52,427 nt of DNA from Deltaproteobacteria bacterium (lineage in GTDB: Bacteria; Myxococcota; SpSt-1050; JACRCP01): the NCBI GenBank assembly GCA_016218965.1, contig JACRCP010000124.1, forward strand, positions 1 through 52,427, given 5' to 3'. Below the pieces are notes generated by a model. It ran no database searches and had not been told where the DNA came from. It saw nothing but the letters and a program-made list of their open reading frames with translations. Below, piece after piece: positions 31,422-40,614 of this stretch. A program made the position numbers and the translations under genes. How positions within the stretch are numbered: the stretch's first letter is position 1; every line of letters begins with the position of its first letter.

Positions 31422-32362
31422 CCCGTGCTCTGATCACGGGCGTCAACGGGTTTTGCGCGCGCCACCTGGTCGCCCGGCTTCGAAAGGAAACGGGATACGA
31501 GGTGATCGGTTCCGATCTTGCGCCGCCGGAAAGCGGAACGTCGGACCTCCACGTTTTCAGGCCGGCCGATATCGGCGACCCAAGGCAGGTGCGACGCCTG
31601 ATCGAAGATGTCGCACCGGATGTGATCTTCAACCTTGCGGGTTCGAGAGGCGCAAACGCGCGGGATGTCTACAGGGCGAACCTCCTGGCCGTGACGCATC
31701 TCCTGGAAGCTTGCCGCGGGTTTGAACGCGACACCAAATTCCTCCAGGTGGGGTCCGCCGCGGAATACGGCGTGGTTGAATCCGTGGACCTCCCCGTCAC
31801 CGAGTCGCATGCCTGTTCGCCTGTCGGCGCATACGGCGCCAGCAAGTTCGCAGCCACAATTGCGTGCCTGGAATACGCGGATCGGTTCGGGATGAAAGTA
31901 GTGGTGGCCCGGCCATTCAATGTTGTCGGCGCAGGCATTTCAGAGAATCTCGTGTTGGGGGCGGTCGCCGCCAGGGCGCGGAAGGCGCTCTGCGAAGGGG
32001 CGGAACCGGTGATCAGAGCCGGCAATTTGGACGGCCGGCGTGATTTTGTCGCCGTCGGCGATGTCGTCGAGGCGTATGTGACAATGGTGGCCGGGGCGCA
32101 TTGGGGGCAGGTCTTCAACTTGTGCTCGGGCGAGTCGCGATCGATACGGGATGTACTGATGATGTTGCTTTCGAACTCGCCGGTACGCTTCCGGATCGAA
32201 GTGGACAAACGCCTCGTCCCGACGTTCGAGGTCCGATCGATTCACGGGAGCTGCGAGAAGGCTCGGAACGCGTTTGGGTTTGCGCCGAGAGTCCCGATCG
32301 AGACGGCGCTGGCTTCGGTCTGGAACGGCGGGGTTTGCGGAAAGCCGCCATGCGCATCCTGA
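31418..32362 (+). CDS. NAD-dependent sugar reductase, GDP-4-keto-6-deoxy-mannose reductase-like (Rmd)
   Basis: Extended SDR (314 aa). It has TRALITGVNGFCARHLVARL, FNLAGSRGANARDVYRANL, VGSAAEYG, and YGASKFAATIACLEYADRFG with the Tyr-Lys pair, then RPFNVVGAGISENLVLGAVA. The sequence style matches Rmd enzymes, which reduce the Gmd product to GDP-D-rhamnose; gmd is at 45427. GTG 31418 makes a GTGA overlap. A different 4-keto sugar substrate cannot be excluded. Confidence 0.8.
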   Translation: MTRALITGVNGFCARHLVARLRKETGYEVIGSDLAPPESGTSDLHVFRPADIGDPRQVRRLIEDVAPDVIFNLAGSRGANARDVYRANLLAVTHLLEACRGFERDTKFLQVGSAAEYGVVESVDLPVTESHACSPVGAYGASKFAATIACLEYADRFGMKVVVARPFNVVGAGISENLVLGAVAARARKALCEGAEPVIRAGNLDGRRDFVAVGDVVEAYVTMVAGAHWGQVFNLCSGESRSIRDVLMMLLSNSPVRFRIEVDKRLVPTFEVRSIHGSCEKARNAFGFAPRVPIETALASVWNGGVCGKPPCAS

Positions 32363-33474
32363 TCTGCATGACGCTCCACTGTCCTTGGTCGCAGTCCATC
32401 GCCGTGACGCTGCAGACGATGGGATTTGACGTCCATGCCGTGGATTTCGCCGAGAATCCGGGAGGGACGCTTGTGGACGTGCACAATCCCGGGATTGTCG
32501 AGGATTTCGACGAATTCCGTACGAAGATATCGGGAATCCACTATCTCCGGCCCAGGACCCGCGGGAAGATCCGATATCTGGAGGCCGCGCCGATGTTGGC
32601 GCGTCTGGCCAGAACGGTCGGGGCGGAGGTGCTCCTGACGTTGTACGCCGGCGGGTTTGGACTGATGGCCTTTCTCAGCGGGTTTCGGCCGTATGCCGTG
32701 TATGTCGTCGGCAGCGACGTCCTTCGTGTAAACAGGTTTTTCCGCGGACTGAATCGGTTGATCTTCACGTCGGCGGCCCAGGTGTTTGCCAACGGCGAGT
32801 ACCTCGCCGAGGTGACTCGACGGCAGGCTCCGCGCGCGAACATCACGCCGCTGCTTCTGGGTGTCGACCCGACGGGATTTGCATCGTGCGGCGATCGGGC
32901 GGAACCCTTCCAGTTCCTGTGTGCCAGGGGATTCAACGAGGTGTACAACAACATCTCAATCCTCAAGGCGATATCGAGGTTCCCCGGCGACCTGCCGGAC
33001 TACCGGTTCGTGTTTTCGTCGGGCGGCGAACTCCTGAAGGAACGGATCGCGTTTGCAGACCGGGAGATCCCTCCGGTCCACAGAAAGCGGGTCGTGTTTC
33101 TCAAGGGCGTGCCGTACGAGCGCCTTCGCCGGGAGTTCTGTCGTTCAAGCGCATATGTCTCGATGTCCCGTTCGGACGGCACGTCCACTTCTGTGCTCGA
33201 GGCGATGGCGTCGGGCCTCTTTTTGGTCCTGTCCGACATTCCCCAGAACAGACCGTGGGTGGTCGAAGGCCGCGGAAACGGCATCTTGGTGCCGCTGGAC
33301 GACATTGATGCGCTTTCGTCCGCGTTGCAGCGGATCCTTCGGCACCCCGAGGCGTGTCAGAACGCCCGCGTGCACAATCGCAATCTGGTCGAGCAGAAAG
33401 CGGACGCCCGGGTCACCCGCGGCATTCTCGCGGAGCGTCTCGCGGCCATACGGCGGTCCCGGAGGCGGGAATGA
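32350..33474 (+). CDS. Glycosyltransferase family 4
   Basis: GT-B enzyme of 374 aa. The N-terminal domain starts ILICMTLHCPWSQSIAVTLQTMGFDV, and LGVDPTGF marks the linker. The donor domain has the EX7E motif in SRSDGTSTSVLEAMASGLFLVLSDI and the end NGILVPLDDIDALSSALQRIL. There is no membrane helix, so it works at the cytoplasmic face. ATG 32350 overlaps the previous gene by 13 bases. The linkage formed cannot be predicted. Confidence 0.88.
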   Translation: MRILICMTLHCPWSQSIAVTLQTMGFDVHAVDFAENPGGTLVDVHNPGIVEDFDEFRTKISGIHYLRPRTRGKIRYLEAAPMLARLARTVGAEVLLTLYAGGFGLMAFLSGFRPYAVYVVGSDVLRVNRFFRGLNRLIFTSAAQVFANGEYLAEVTRRQAPRANITPLLLGVDPTGFASCGDRAEPFQFLCARGFNEVYNNISILKAISRFPGDLPDYRFVFSSGGELLKERIAFADREIPPVHRKRVVFLKGVPYERLRREFCRSSAYVSMSRSDGTSTSVLEAMASGLFLVLSDIPQNRPWVVEGRGNGILVPLDDIDALSSALQRILRHPEACQNARVHNRNLVEQKADARVTRGILAERLAAIRRSRRRE

Positions 33475-33475
33475 C

Positions 33476-34693
33476 GTGGTTGTAACGCCTTCGCTGATTC
33501 GGTTGGCGACAGGTCGTTCGAGGTCTTTCTTCCAGGACGACCTGGACGAAAGGCGGGGGTTGCTTTCGGCCGCTTTGGGCGGGGCGCGCGTGCTCGTGAT
33601 TGGCGGGGCCGGGAGTATCGGCAGCGCCACGGTCCGCCTGCTGGCCGAATACGCGCCGGAGGCCCTGCACGTCGTGGACATCAGCGAAAACGGCCTGGTC
33701 GAACTTGTGCGGGACCTGCGTGGCTCGCCAACCGATTTGGCGGTGCGCGATTTCCGGGCTTTGCCTTTGGATTTCGGGAGCGAGGTCTTTCACCGCCACC
33801 TCAACTCCGAGCCAGGGTATGATTTTGTGCTCAACTTCGCGGCGCTCAAGCATGTTCGCTCTGAAAAGGAAGTGTGCTCCGTTCTGCAGATGATCGATAC
33901 GAACGTCGTCAAACAGGCGGGACTGGTGCGGTGGCTGGCGGAATCCGGACGCGCGTCACGGTACTTTTCGGTTTCAACCGACAAGGCGGCGAACCCGGTC
34001 AACCTGATGGGCGCCACGAAGAGGCTCATGGAACACGTCGCGTTCGGTTTGGACGGAAAAGACGGCTTCAAGGCGACATCGGCCAGGTTTGCCAATGTCG
34101 CGTACTCCGACGGGAGTTTGCTGCAGGGGTGGTTCCTTCGACTGGAAAAGAGGCAGCCGCTGGCTGTCCCCCGTGCGGCCAGGCGCTACTTCATCTCGCT
34201 CGAGGAAGCGGGCCAGATATGTCTGCTGGCCGCCGTCGCCGTCGAGCCCGGGTTGATTGTGGTTCCAAAACTGAACCCGCGCGAGCACCTCCGGGAACTC
34301 GAAAAAGTGGCCAGCGACTTCCTCGCGGCCCAGGGTTATGAGGCTCATCCGTGCGGGGACGAGGGGAGCGCCAAGAGGATCGTCGAGGTCGACATCGCGG
34401 ACGGCCGGTATCCAATGTTGGTGACACCGCTGGACACGACTGGCGAGAAACCATACGAGGAATTCGTCGGGAACGGTGAGCGCGTGCATGAGGTCGGCAT
34501 GAGAGCGCTCTCCGCGGTGATCCACAACCCGCCTCCGCGCGGGTCGGTTGAACGGTTCCTGACACTGGCCCGGAGTCTGATTGCAGATCCGACGATTGAA
34601 GTGACCAAGTTCGAGGTTGTCGCGATGCTCAAGGACGTTGTTCCGGAGTTCGCCCACCGCGAAACCGGGAAGCTTCTGGACGAAAGACTGTAA
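33476..34693 (+). CDS. CapD-like nucleotide-sugar dehydratase/epimerase, soluble form
   Basis: SDR of 405 aa from GTG 33476, lacking membrane helices. It shows VLVIGGAGSIGSATVRLL, VDISENGLVELVRDL, NFAALKHVRSE, and VSTDKAANPVNLMGATKRLME, where Met stands in place of the usual catalytic Tyr as in the CapD/FlaA1/WbpM subgroup. The C-terminal 150 residues diverge from simple 4,6-dehydratases. It lies directly upstream of the HisH/HisF/amidotransferase genes, so it probably makes the 4-keto or deoxy precursor of an amidino sugar. The start is 1 base after the previous stop. Confidence 0.85.
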   Translation: MVVTPSLIRLATGRSRSFFQDDLDERRGLLSAALGGARVLVIGGAGSIGSATVRLLAEYAPEALHVVDISENGLVELVRDLRGSPTDLAVRDFRALPLDFGSEVFHRHLNSEPGYDFVLNFAALKHVRSEKEVCSVLQMIDTNVVKQAGLVRWLAESGRASRYFSVSTDKAANPVNLMGATKRLMEHVAFGLDGKDGFKATSARFANVAYSDGSLLQGWFLRLEKRQPLAVPRAARRYFISLEEAGQICLLAAVAVEPGLIVVPKLNPREHLRELEKVASDFLAAQGYEAHPCGDEGSAKRIVEVDIADGRYPMLVTPLDTTGEKPYEEFVGNGERVHEVGMRALSAVIHNPPPRGSVERFLTLARSLIADPTIEVTKFEVVAMLKDVVPEFAHRETGKLLDERL

Positions 34694-34709
34694 CGGAAGG
34701 GATCGCGAA

Positions 34710-35333
34710 TTGGCCGCAACGGTGGCGATTATTGATTACGGCATGGGGAATCCCGGCTCTATTAGGAACATGTTTGGCCGACTGGGAGTGGACGCGCCAA
34801 TCACATCCGAAAGAGCGACGATCCAATCGGCCGACAAACTCGTGCTCCCGGGGGTTGGTGCTTTTGACCACGCGGTCAGGAGCCTGCATGGACGAGGCCT
34901 GTGGGATCTGTTGAACGACGAAGTCACCGAAAAGCGGAAGCCGATCCTTGGGATCTGTCTGGGCGCTCAGTTGCTCACGGCGCGGAGCGAGGAGGGCGTT
35001 TTGCCCGGGTTCGGTTGGTTGGACGCGGAGACCGTCAGGTTCCGCCCTGACGGCGGCGGCTCGGCACTCCGGATTCCTCATATGGGTTGGAACACGGTGA
35101 CGCAGATGCGTCCCCACCCCCTTTTTGAGGGGATGTTCGAGGAGCCCCGATTCTATTTCGTGCACAGCTACCATATTGTCTGCCGGGACCAATCCGACGT
35201 GCTCGCCACGACAAGCTACGGGATCCAGTTTGCGTCGGCGGTGTCGCGCGGGAACATATGCGGAACCCAGTTCCACCCCGAGAAGAGCCACAAATTTGGA
35301 ATGAAGGTTCTCGAGAACTTCGCGAGGATATGA
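34710..35333 (+). CDS. HisH-like glutamine amidotransferase subunit
   Basis: Class I glutaminase (207 aa) that releases ammonia for the HisF-like partner. The nucleophile elbow GICLGAQLL carries the Cys and QFHPEKS carries the His and Glu, so the triad is intact. IIDYGMGNPGSIRNMF replaces the usual GNLRS motif of true HisH by GNPGSI, a form seen in polysaccharide-locus copies. TTG 34710 follows GGAAGGG at good distance. It precedes hisF-like and wbuX-like genes, the trio known from acetamidino-sugar synthesis in Pseudomonas and Legionella O-antigens. Confidence 0.92.
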   Translation: MAATVAIIDYGMGNPGSIRNMFGRLGVDAPITSERATIQSADKLVLPGVGAFDHAVRSLHGRGLWDLLNDEVTEKRKPILGICLGAQLLTARSEEGVLPGFGWLDAETVRFRPDGGGSALRIPHMGWNTVTQMRPHPLFEGMFEEPRFYFVHSYHIVCRDQSDVLATTSYGIQFASAVSRGNICGTQFHPEKSHKFGMKVLENFARI

Positions 35334-35334
35334 C

Positions 35335-36096
35335 GTGCATCTGGTTCGGGTGATTCCGTGCCTTCTTCTAAAGGGATCCGGGCTGGTGAAAACAGTCGGG
35401 TTCGACGACCCGACCTATGTCGGCGACCCGCGCAATGCAGTCAAGATCTTCAATGACAAAGAGGTTGACGAACTTCTGCTTCTGGACATCGGCGCAACTT
35501 CCGAGGGAAGATCGCCGCGCCTTGAGCTGATTGAAGAGATCGTCAGTGAGGCGTTCATGCCCGTTGCGTACGGTGGAGGGATTCGGTCGGTTGACGACGC
35601 ACGGGAGGTCTTGGCGCTGGGCGTGGAGAAGGTGGTCATCGGGACGGCAGCTGTCGAGAACGAAGGCGTGGTCCGGGGTACCGCTGCCATGTTTGGCAGC
35701 CAGAGCGTGTTGGTGTGCATTGACGTGAAGAAGAAACGTTTCGGCGGCTGCGAGGTCTTTGTGCGCGCCGGACGCAAGGCGACAGGCCTCGAACCGGTGG
35801 AATTCGCGAAGCGCATGGCGGACCTGGGGGCGGGAGAGATCATTGTCAATTCGGTTGACCGGGATGGCACGATGCAAGGTTATGATATTGCGTTGACCAA
35901 GTCGGTCGCGCGGGCCGTGGAAGTTCCGGTGGTGGCATGCGGTGGCGCCGGGTCGCTGGACGACATCGCGCGGGTGGTGAAGGAAGGGGCGGCGTCGGCT
36001 GCCGCCGCCGGAAGCATGTTCGTCTTTCACGGCAGACACCGGGCTGTGTTGATAAGCTATCCCGAACAAGGCGATCTCAGGAGCGCGTTTGGTTAG
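35335..36096 (+). CDS. HisF-like cyclase-fold subunit for sugar amidation
   Basis: TIM-barrel protein (253 aa) of the HisF/WbuZ type. The start VRVIPCLLLKGSGLVKTVGF is that of the LPS-associated subgroup rather than of histidine biosynthesis. LLLDIGATSEGRSP and VNSVDRDGTMQGYD hold the two barrel Asp residues, with VAYGGGI and VACGGAGS as phosphate loops. In this role it channels ammonia from HisH to the amidotransferase that follows. GTG 35335 lies 1 base after the hisH-like stop. Confidence 0.92.
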   Translation: MHLVRVIPCLLLKGSGLVKTVGFDDPTYVGDPRNAVKIFNDKEVDELLLLDIGATSEGRSPRLELIEEIVSEAFMPVAYGGGIRSVDDAREVLALGVEKVVIGTAAVENEGVVRGTAAMFGSQSVLVCIDVKKKRFGGCEVFVRAGRKATGLEPVEFAKRMADLGAGEIIVNSVDRDGTMQGYDIALTKSVARAVEVPVVACGGAGSLDDIARVVKEGAASAAAAGSMFVFHGRHRAVLISYPEQGDLRSAFG

Positions 36097-36116
36097 CTGT
36101 TGGCGGGAGGGCTTCT

Positions 36117-37286
36117 ATGGATGAGAGTCGACTGGTGGGCCAGGTTCTTCCGGGAGAGGCGGGTTACCGTGTCTGCACTCGGTGCATCATGGACACGACT
36201 GATCCCGACATCGTTTTCGATGCCAAAGGCGTGTGCGACAATTGCCGTCGGTTCGAGACGCAACTGAAGGTCAGAGTTGTTCCCGAGGATCGGCGCCAGG
36301 AGGTTCTGGATTCGGTGGTTCGGAAGATCAAACGATCCGGGAACGGAAGGGAATACGACTGCATAGTCGGGGTCAGCGGAGGGACGGACAGCACGTATCT
36401 GGTGTACATGGCGAAAAAAATCGGTTTGCGGCCGCTTGCTGTGCATTTTGACAATGGATGGGATTCCGAGACCGCGGTACGAAACATCGAGAGGACGCTC
36501 AAGAAGCTCGATGTGGACCTCTTCACCTACGTGGTTGACTGGGACGAATTCCGTGACCTCCAGCTTTCGTTCTTGAAGGCCAGCACGCCGGACGCCGAGA
36601 TACCGACGGATCACGGGATCATCGCACTCCTCTACAGGGTGGCCGGGCAGCGCGGCATCCGATACATCCTTGACGGCACGAATTTCGCCGCGGAAGGCCT
36701 TGGACCTGAGACCTCGTGGGCCTACGGCCATCTTGACTGGCACTACATCAAATCGGTTCAAAAGAAATTCGGGAGCGCGCGGCTGAAGAGCTTCCCTCAC
36801 CTCAGCGTGGCGCGGCTGGCCTACCATGTGCTCGTCGGCAGGACCGTGTTTGTGTCGGTGCTCAACTACCTGGATTTTTCGAGGGACAAGGCGATTGCGA
36901 CGCTCACCAACGAGTTGGGATGGGAATACTACGGCGGCAAGCACTGCGAGTCCGTCTATACACGCTTCTTCCAATCGTACATTCTCCCAAGGAAATTCCA
37001 TATCGACAAAAGGAAACGGCATCTGTCGTCTTTGATAATGTCGACCAAGGAAATCACTCGGGAACGAGCTCTTGAGGAGATCGCGAGGGCCCCGATGCCG
37101 GATGACGTTGTCAACAGGGACCGGGCGTTCGTGCTCAAAAAGCTTGGTCTGAGGGAGACGGACTTCGAGAAGCTGATGAACCTGCCTGTGAAGTCGTTTC
37201 GGGACTACGCGAACATGCACTCCATGTTTCGCTTAAGACAGAAGACCCTCTCGGTTGGAAGGAAGATCGGATTCGCCACACGATGA
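36117..37286 (+). CDS. N-acetyl sugar amidotransferase (WbuX/WbpG type)
   Basis: PP-loop ATPase (389 aa) that turns a sugar N-acetyl group into N-acetamidino with ammonia from the HisH/HisF pair. The N-terminal zinc-like site is CTRCIMDTTDP plus CDNCRRF. The PP-loop is GVSGGTDSTY, with Thr where Lys is commoner, and later motifs DGTNFAAEG and ELGWEYYGGKHCESVYTRFFQ match the family. ATG 36117 has GGCGGGAGGG upstream. With its two partners it indicates an amidino sugar in the glycan, perhaps on a diamino hexose or a legionaminic acid. Confidence 0.93.
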   Translation: MDESRLVGQVLPGEAGYRVCTRCIMDTTDPDIVFDAKGVCDNCRRFETQLKVRVVPEDRRQEVLDSVVRKIKRSGNGREYDCIVGVSGGTDSTYLVYMAKKIGLRPLAVHFDNGWDSETAVRNIERTLKKLDVDLFTYVVDWDEFRDLQLSFLKASTPDAEIPTDHGIIALLYRVAGQRGIRYILDGTNFAAEGLGPETSWAYGHLDWHYIKSVQKKFGSARLKSFPHLSVARLAYHVLVGRTVFVSVLNYLDFSRDKAIATLTNELGWEYYGGKHCESVYTRFFQSYILPRKFHIDKRKRHLSSLIMSTKEITRERALEEIARAPMPDDVVNRDRAFVLKKLGLRETDFEKLMNLPVKSFRDYANMHSMFRLRQKTLSVGRKIGFATR

Positions 37287-37957
37287 AACTTGCGGGTGAG
37301 TCTGGCTTTGATCCTGCTGTGGGGGCCGAACCGGGTCCTGTGCGCATCGCGCGAATGGAACCGGCGGATGCCGCCAGGCTGGTGCCGGTCCACTTGAAAG
37401 CGTTTGCGGGCTATCTCAACGTCCGTTTGGGTCCATCGTACGTGCTTAGATTCCTTCAGTGGTTCTGTTCGGAACCGTCGGCGATCGCGCTTGTTGCAAC
37501 TTCCGGCGCGCTTCCGGTAGGGTATGTCGTGGGTGCGCCGGCGGACTACGGCAGAAGGATGTCTATGGCTCTCGCGCCTGCCGTGGCGGCAGCCGTGGCC
37601 ATGCGGCCCTGGTTGCTGGTGAGCCGGCGGTTCAGGAATGCCTTAGTCGGTCGGATTCGCGCGGTCGGAAAGCGCCTGCCGGCCGCATCTGTCGGCGGAT
37701 CAGAGAGTTCGCCGGCTCGGGTTTCGCTGGTCGGCGTAGGGGTGGCACCGGAGGTTCGGCGTTCGGGGGTCGGTTCCGGTCTCATGCGGGAATTCGAGAA
37801 GGAGGCGGCGAGACGAGGTTTCGACGGCATCAGACTGACGGTCTATGCGGCAAACGGGGGCGCCAGGCGGTTCTACGAGCGCCACGGCTGGGTGGCTTCG
37901 GCCAATGGCGCAGGCGAGACCGTCGAATACACGAAGGTGTTGAAACAGCCCTTATGA
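37283..37957 (+). CDS. GNAT-family N-acetyltransferase
   Basis: GCN5-related acetyltransferase (224 aa). The acetyl-CoA motif A reads VGVGVAPEVRRSGVGSGLMREFEKEA, and the C-terminal motif is VYAANGGARRFYERHGWV. The N-terminal 40 residues before IARMEPADAARLVPVHLKAF are variable. A central Arg/Ala-rich segment separates motifs. It probably acetylates an amino sugar made by the aminotransferase at 40611 or a precursor of the amidino sugar. ATG overlaps the amidotransferase stop (ATGA). Confidence 0.88.
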   Translation: MKLAGESGFDPAVGAEPGPVRIARMEPADAARLVPVHLKAFAGYLNVRLGPSYVLRFLQWFCSEPSAIALVATSGALPVGYVVGAPADYGRRMSMALAPAVAAAVAMRPWLLVSRRFRNALVGRIRAVGKRLPAASVGGSESSPARVSLVGVGVAPEVRRSGVGSGLMREFEKEAARRGFDGIRLTVYAANGGARRFYERHGWVASANGAGETVEYTKVLKQPL

Positions 37958-38925
37958 CGAGTCCGGTGAAACCACCGTTCGTTTCGATCGGCCTGTCGGT
38001 GCGACTTGGGGAAATCACTCGATTCCTTGGCGAATGCGGCACCGCCGTGGCGGTGTCTCCCGAAGGGAACGACCGCGTTGACGAGGACGTCACGGGGATC
38101 AGATCGGATACTGCGGCCGAGGCCGGTCACATTTCGTGGGTCTCGGCGAACCTGTTGGCGAAAGATCCCGCCAGGTTGCCAAGATTCCGCGGCGCCATCT
38201 TGATTGGCCCGGAAGGCAGCGGGGCGCGGCTCGGCCGTCCGGTCCCTTTCGTGCTCGTCGAGTGTCGGCGACCGCGGCTTGCGATGATCCGGGTCATTCA
38301 ACGCTTTTTTGCGGCGCTCGCCGAAACGGAGTGGCCTGACCCGGCCGTCGGTCAAATACAGAACACATCGACCGTCCACAACTCGGCCAGGTTGCAGCCA
38401 GGTGCGGTGATCGGTTCCGGAGTCTGCATCGGAGAGAACGTCACCGTTGGCCCCAACAGCGTCGTTGCGCACTGCCTGATCGGCGCGAGAGTCGCGATTG
38501 GGGCCAACTGCACTCTCGGGTTTCCCGGGTTCGGATACGAGAAGGATGAGGACGGGAGATACGTTCGGTTTCCGCACGTGGGCCGCGTCGTGATCGGCGA
38601 CGACGTGGAGATCGGCAGCAATACGTGTATCGACAGGGGCGGAATTGGAGACACGGTGATCGAGGACGGTGCGAAGATCGACAACCTCGTGCACGTTGCG
38701 CACAACGTCCGGGTTGGCAAGAACTCGATTGTGATCGCAAACACGATGATTGGAGGAAGCGTGGAGATCGGTGATGACTGCTGGATTGCCCCCTCCGTCT
38801 CCCTGCTGAACAAGATCACCGTCGGAAACGGCTCGGTCGCGGGGATGGGCGCCAACGTGATTCGCGACGTCGAACCGGGTGCTACGGTCGTGGGGAACCC
38901 GGCGAAACCCATTTCGAGGAAGTGA
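37954..38925 (+). CDS. LpxD-like N-acyltransferase
   Basis: Left-handed beta-helix acyltransferase (323 aa) similar to UDP-3-O-acylglucosamine N-acyltransferase. A divergent N-terminal domain (about 1-125) precedes hexad coils from NTSTVHNSARLQPGAVIG. The LpxD hallmark GFPGFGYEKDEDGRYVRFPH and IGSNTCIDRGG, DNLVHVAHNVRVG with the catalytic His region are present, ending GATVVGNPAKPISRK. A true lipid A gene would normally sit with fabZ and lpxA; in this locus it more likely adds an acyl group to a glycan sugar. ATG overlaps the previous stop. Confidence 0.85.
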   Translation: MTSPVKPPFVSIGLSVRLGEITRFLGECGTAVAVSPEGNDRVDEDVTGIRSDTAAEAGHISWVSANLLAKDPARLPRFRGAILIGPEGSGARLGRPVPFVLVECRRPRLAMIRVIQRFFAALAETEWPDPAVGQIQNTSTVHNSARLQPGAVIGSGVCIGENVTVGPNSVVAHCLIGARVAIGANCTLGFPGFGYEKDEDGRYVRFPHVGRVVIGDDVEIGSNTCIDRGGIGDTVIEDGAKIDNLVHVAHNVRVGKNSIVIANTMIGGSVEIGDDCWIAPSVSLLNKITVGNGSVAGMGANVIRDVEPGATVVGNPAKPISRK

Positions 38926-38929
38926 TCCA

Positions 38930-39586
38930 ATGAAACAAAGCGTGGCGGGATTGCTGGCGGGGTGCGGAAAAGTATTTGTTCTGTGTCCTCATACCGATGA
39001 TGAGTTTGGTTGTGCGGGGACGATTGCACGCCTTGTCGACGCGGGCGCCGCAGTTCGCTATCTGGCGTTGAGCCGTTGCGAGGAGTCCGTGCCGGCTGGT
39101 TACCCCGCCGACATACTCTTCCGCGAGTGCATGGCAGCTACCCGGGCACTGGGGATCGCGGCGGAGTACGTCGAGGTAGGATCGTTCAAGGTCCGGCACT
39201 TTCCAAGAGATCGTCAGGATATCCTCGAAAAACTCCATTGCGTTTCCGATGCCTATCGGCCGGATCTGGTACTCCTCCCCAGTTCATTCGACATGCACCA
39301 GGACCACCGGACTGTCTTCGAGGAGGGATTCAGGGCGTTCAAACACGCAACACTCCTCGGCTACGAGTTGCCGCAGAATCTGATCTCATTCAATAACACC
39401 GCGTTTGTCGCGTTGAGCGACAGATACGTGCGAAAGAAGATCGCTGCACTTTCTCGATACCGTTCTCAGGCACATCGACCCTATTCGAACGAGGACTTCG
39501 TAAAGGGTTTGGCGCGCATGCGGGGCGTGCAATGTGGGGCGCCGTACGCGGAGGCTTTCGAGGCCATCAGGCTCGTAGTACGATGA
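38930..39586 (+). CDS. PIG-L-family sugar deacetylase
   Basis: Zinc deacetylase of 218 aa. The metal motif is CPHTDDE near residues 19-25, a variant of PHPDDE, and the second motif is SFDMHQDHRTVF. The fold normally removes N-acetyl groups from GlcNAc-type sugars. Pairing with the LpxD-like acyltransferase just upstream suggests replacement of an acetyl by another acyl group, which is inference. ATG 38930 lies 4 bases after the previous stop. The 3' end overlaps the next gene (ATGA). Confidence 0.9.
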   Translation: MKQSVAGLLAGCGKVFVLCPHTDDEFGCAGTIARLVDAGAAVRYLALSRCEESVPAGYPADILFRECMAATRALGIAAEYVEVGSFKVRHFPRDRQDILEKLHCVSDAYRPDLVLLPSSFDMHQDHRTVFEEGFRAFKHATLLGYELPQNLISFNNTAFVALSDRYVRKKIAALSRYRSQAHRPYSNEDFVKGLARMRGVQCGAPYAEAFEAIRLVVR

Positions 39587-40614
39587 GTTCGGCAAAACCC
39601 GTTGATCTGACGTTTGCAATCCCGTTCAGGAACGAGGAGGGATGTTTGGAGCGTACTCTCTCCTCCGTTGTCGAACAAGATACGGGCGAATATCGCGTTG
39701 AAGTCCTTCTCCTCGATGGCCGGTCCGAAGACCGTTCAGCTTCGATCGCACGCCGGTACGCCTCCATGAGTCGGCCAGGCCGAGTCGAGCTTGCGGTTGT
39801 TGACAACGAACAGGAAAGGACGCCCTTTGCGTTCAACAAGGCCATAGGCTTGGCGAAAGGAAAAATCATCGGGTTCGGGGGTGCTCACACTGAGTACCCG
39901 ACGGACTATTTCAAGAAAGCGCTGGAACTGATGGCTCGCGTCGACGCGGGCGTCGTGGGGGGCGGCCACAGCGACTACGTGGCGGAGGATCCGTCCAGCG
40001 TTCTTGCCCGGGCGATGGCGTGCCTGTACAAGTCCCGGATGGGATCGGGGGTCGCTGCGTATCACCGCAGGAAGGAACCGGGCTACGTGGACACGGTGTA
40101 CGGGGGGTTCTACCGACGGGAGGTTTTCGACCGAATCGGGCTCTTCAACGAACGGCTCACCCGCAACCAGGATAATGAACTCAATGCAAGGGTGACATCG
40201 GCGGGCATGAAGATATACTTCGATCCCTCGCTTCGAACCCTTTATGTGCAGAAGGCCGACTTCAAGTCATTCATCGCCAGAGGCTATCGGTTTGGTTTTT
40301 TCCACCCGGAAACCTGGCGGGCCAATCCGCGCTCGTTTCGGGTCCGTCATGCGGCGCCGGCGGTTTTCACGATCTATCTCCTTTCGGGCCTCATCATATC
40401 GCCTCTCTTTCCGGTCCTTTGGTGGTACTGTTGCCCGATGGTTGCCTATGGCCTTCTGCTCTCGGCCGAAGGAGTCCGGCTGATGAAGACAACTTCGCTC
40501 TCGGTCGGCGCCCTGACGGTTCCGCTGTTTTTTCTTTACCACCTGTCGTATGGTATCGGCACGCTCAACGGTGTTTTGGCTCTTGCGGCTTCCCACTTTC
40601 GGGCCAAAACGTGA
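39583..40614 (+). CDS. Glycosyltransferase family 2 with C-terminal membrane segments
   Basis: Protein of 343 aa. GT-A core: LTFAIPFRNEEGCLERTLSS, VLLLDGRSEDRS, GFGGAHTEYPTDYFKKAL with the acidic site region, GGFYRREVFDRIGLF and DNELNARV. The last 75 residues hold hydrophobic segments (FTIYLLSGLIISPLFPVLWW and VGALTVPLFFLYHLSYGIG) that anchor it to the inner membrane. This architecture is like ExoA/succinoglycan-type transferases. The sugar is unknown. Confidence 0.88.
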   Translation: MSSAKPVDLTFAIPFRNEEGCLERTLSSVVEQDTGEYRVEVLLLDGRSEDRSASIARRYASMSRPGRVELAVVDNEQERTPFAFNKAIGLAKGKIIGFGGAHTEYPTDYFKKALELMARVDAGVVGGGHSDYVAEDPSSVLARAMACLYKSRMGSGVAAYHRRKEPGYVDTVYGGFYRREVFDRIGLFNERLTRNQDNELNARVTSAGMKIYFDPSLRTLYVQKADFKSFIARGYRFGFFHPETWRANPRSFRVRHAAPAVFTIYLLSGLIISPLFPVLWWYCCPMVAYGLLLSAEGVRLMKTTSLSVGALTVPLFFLYHLSYGIGTLNGVLALAASHFRAKT

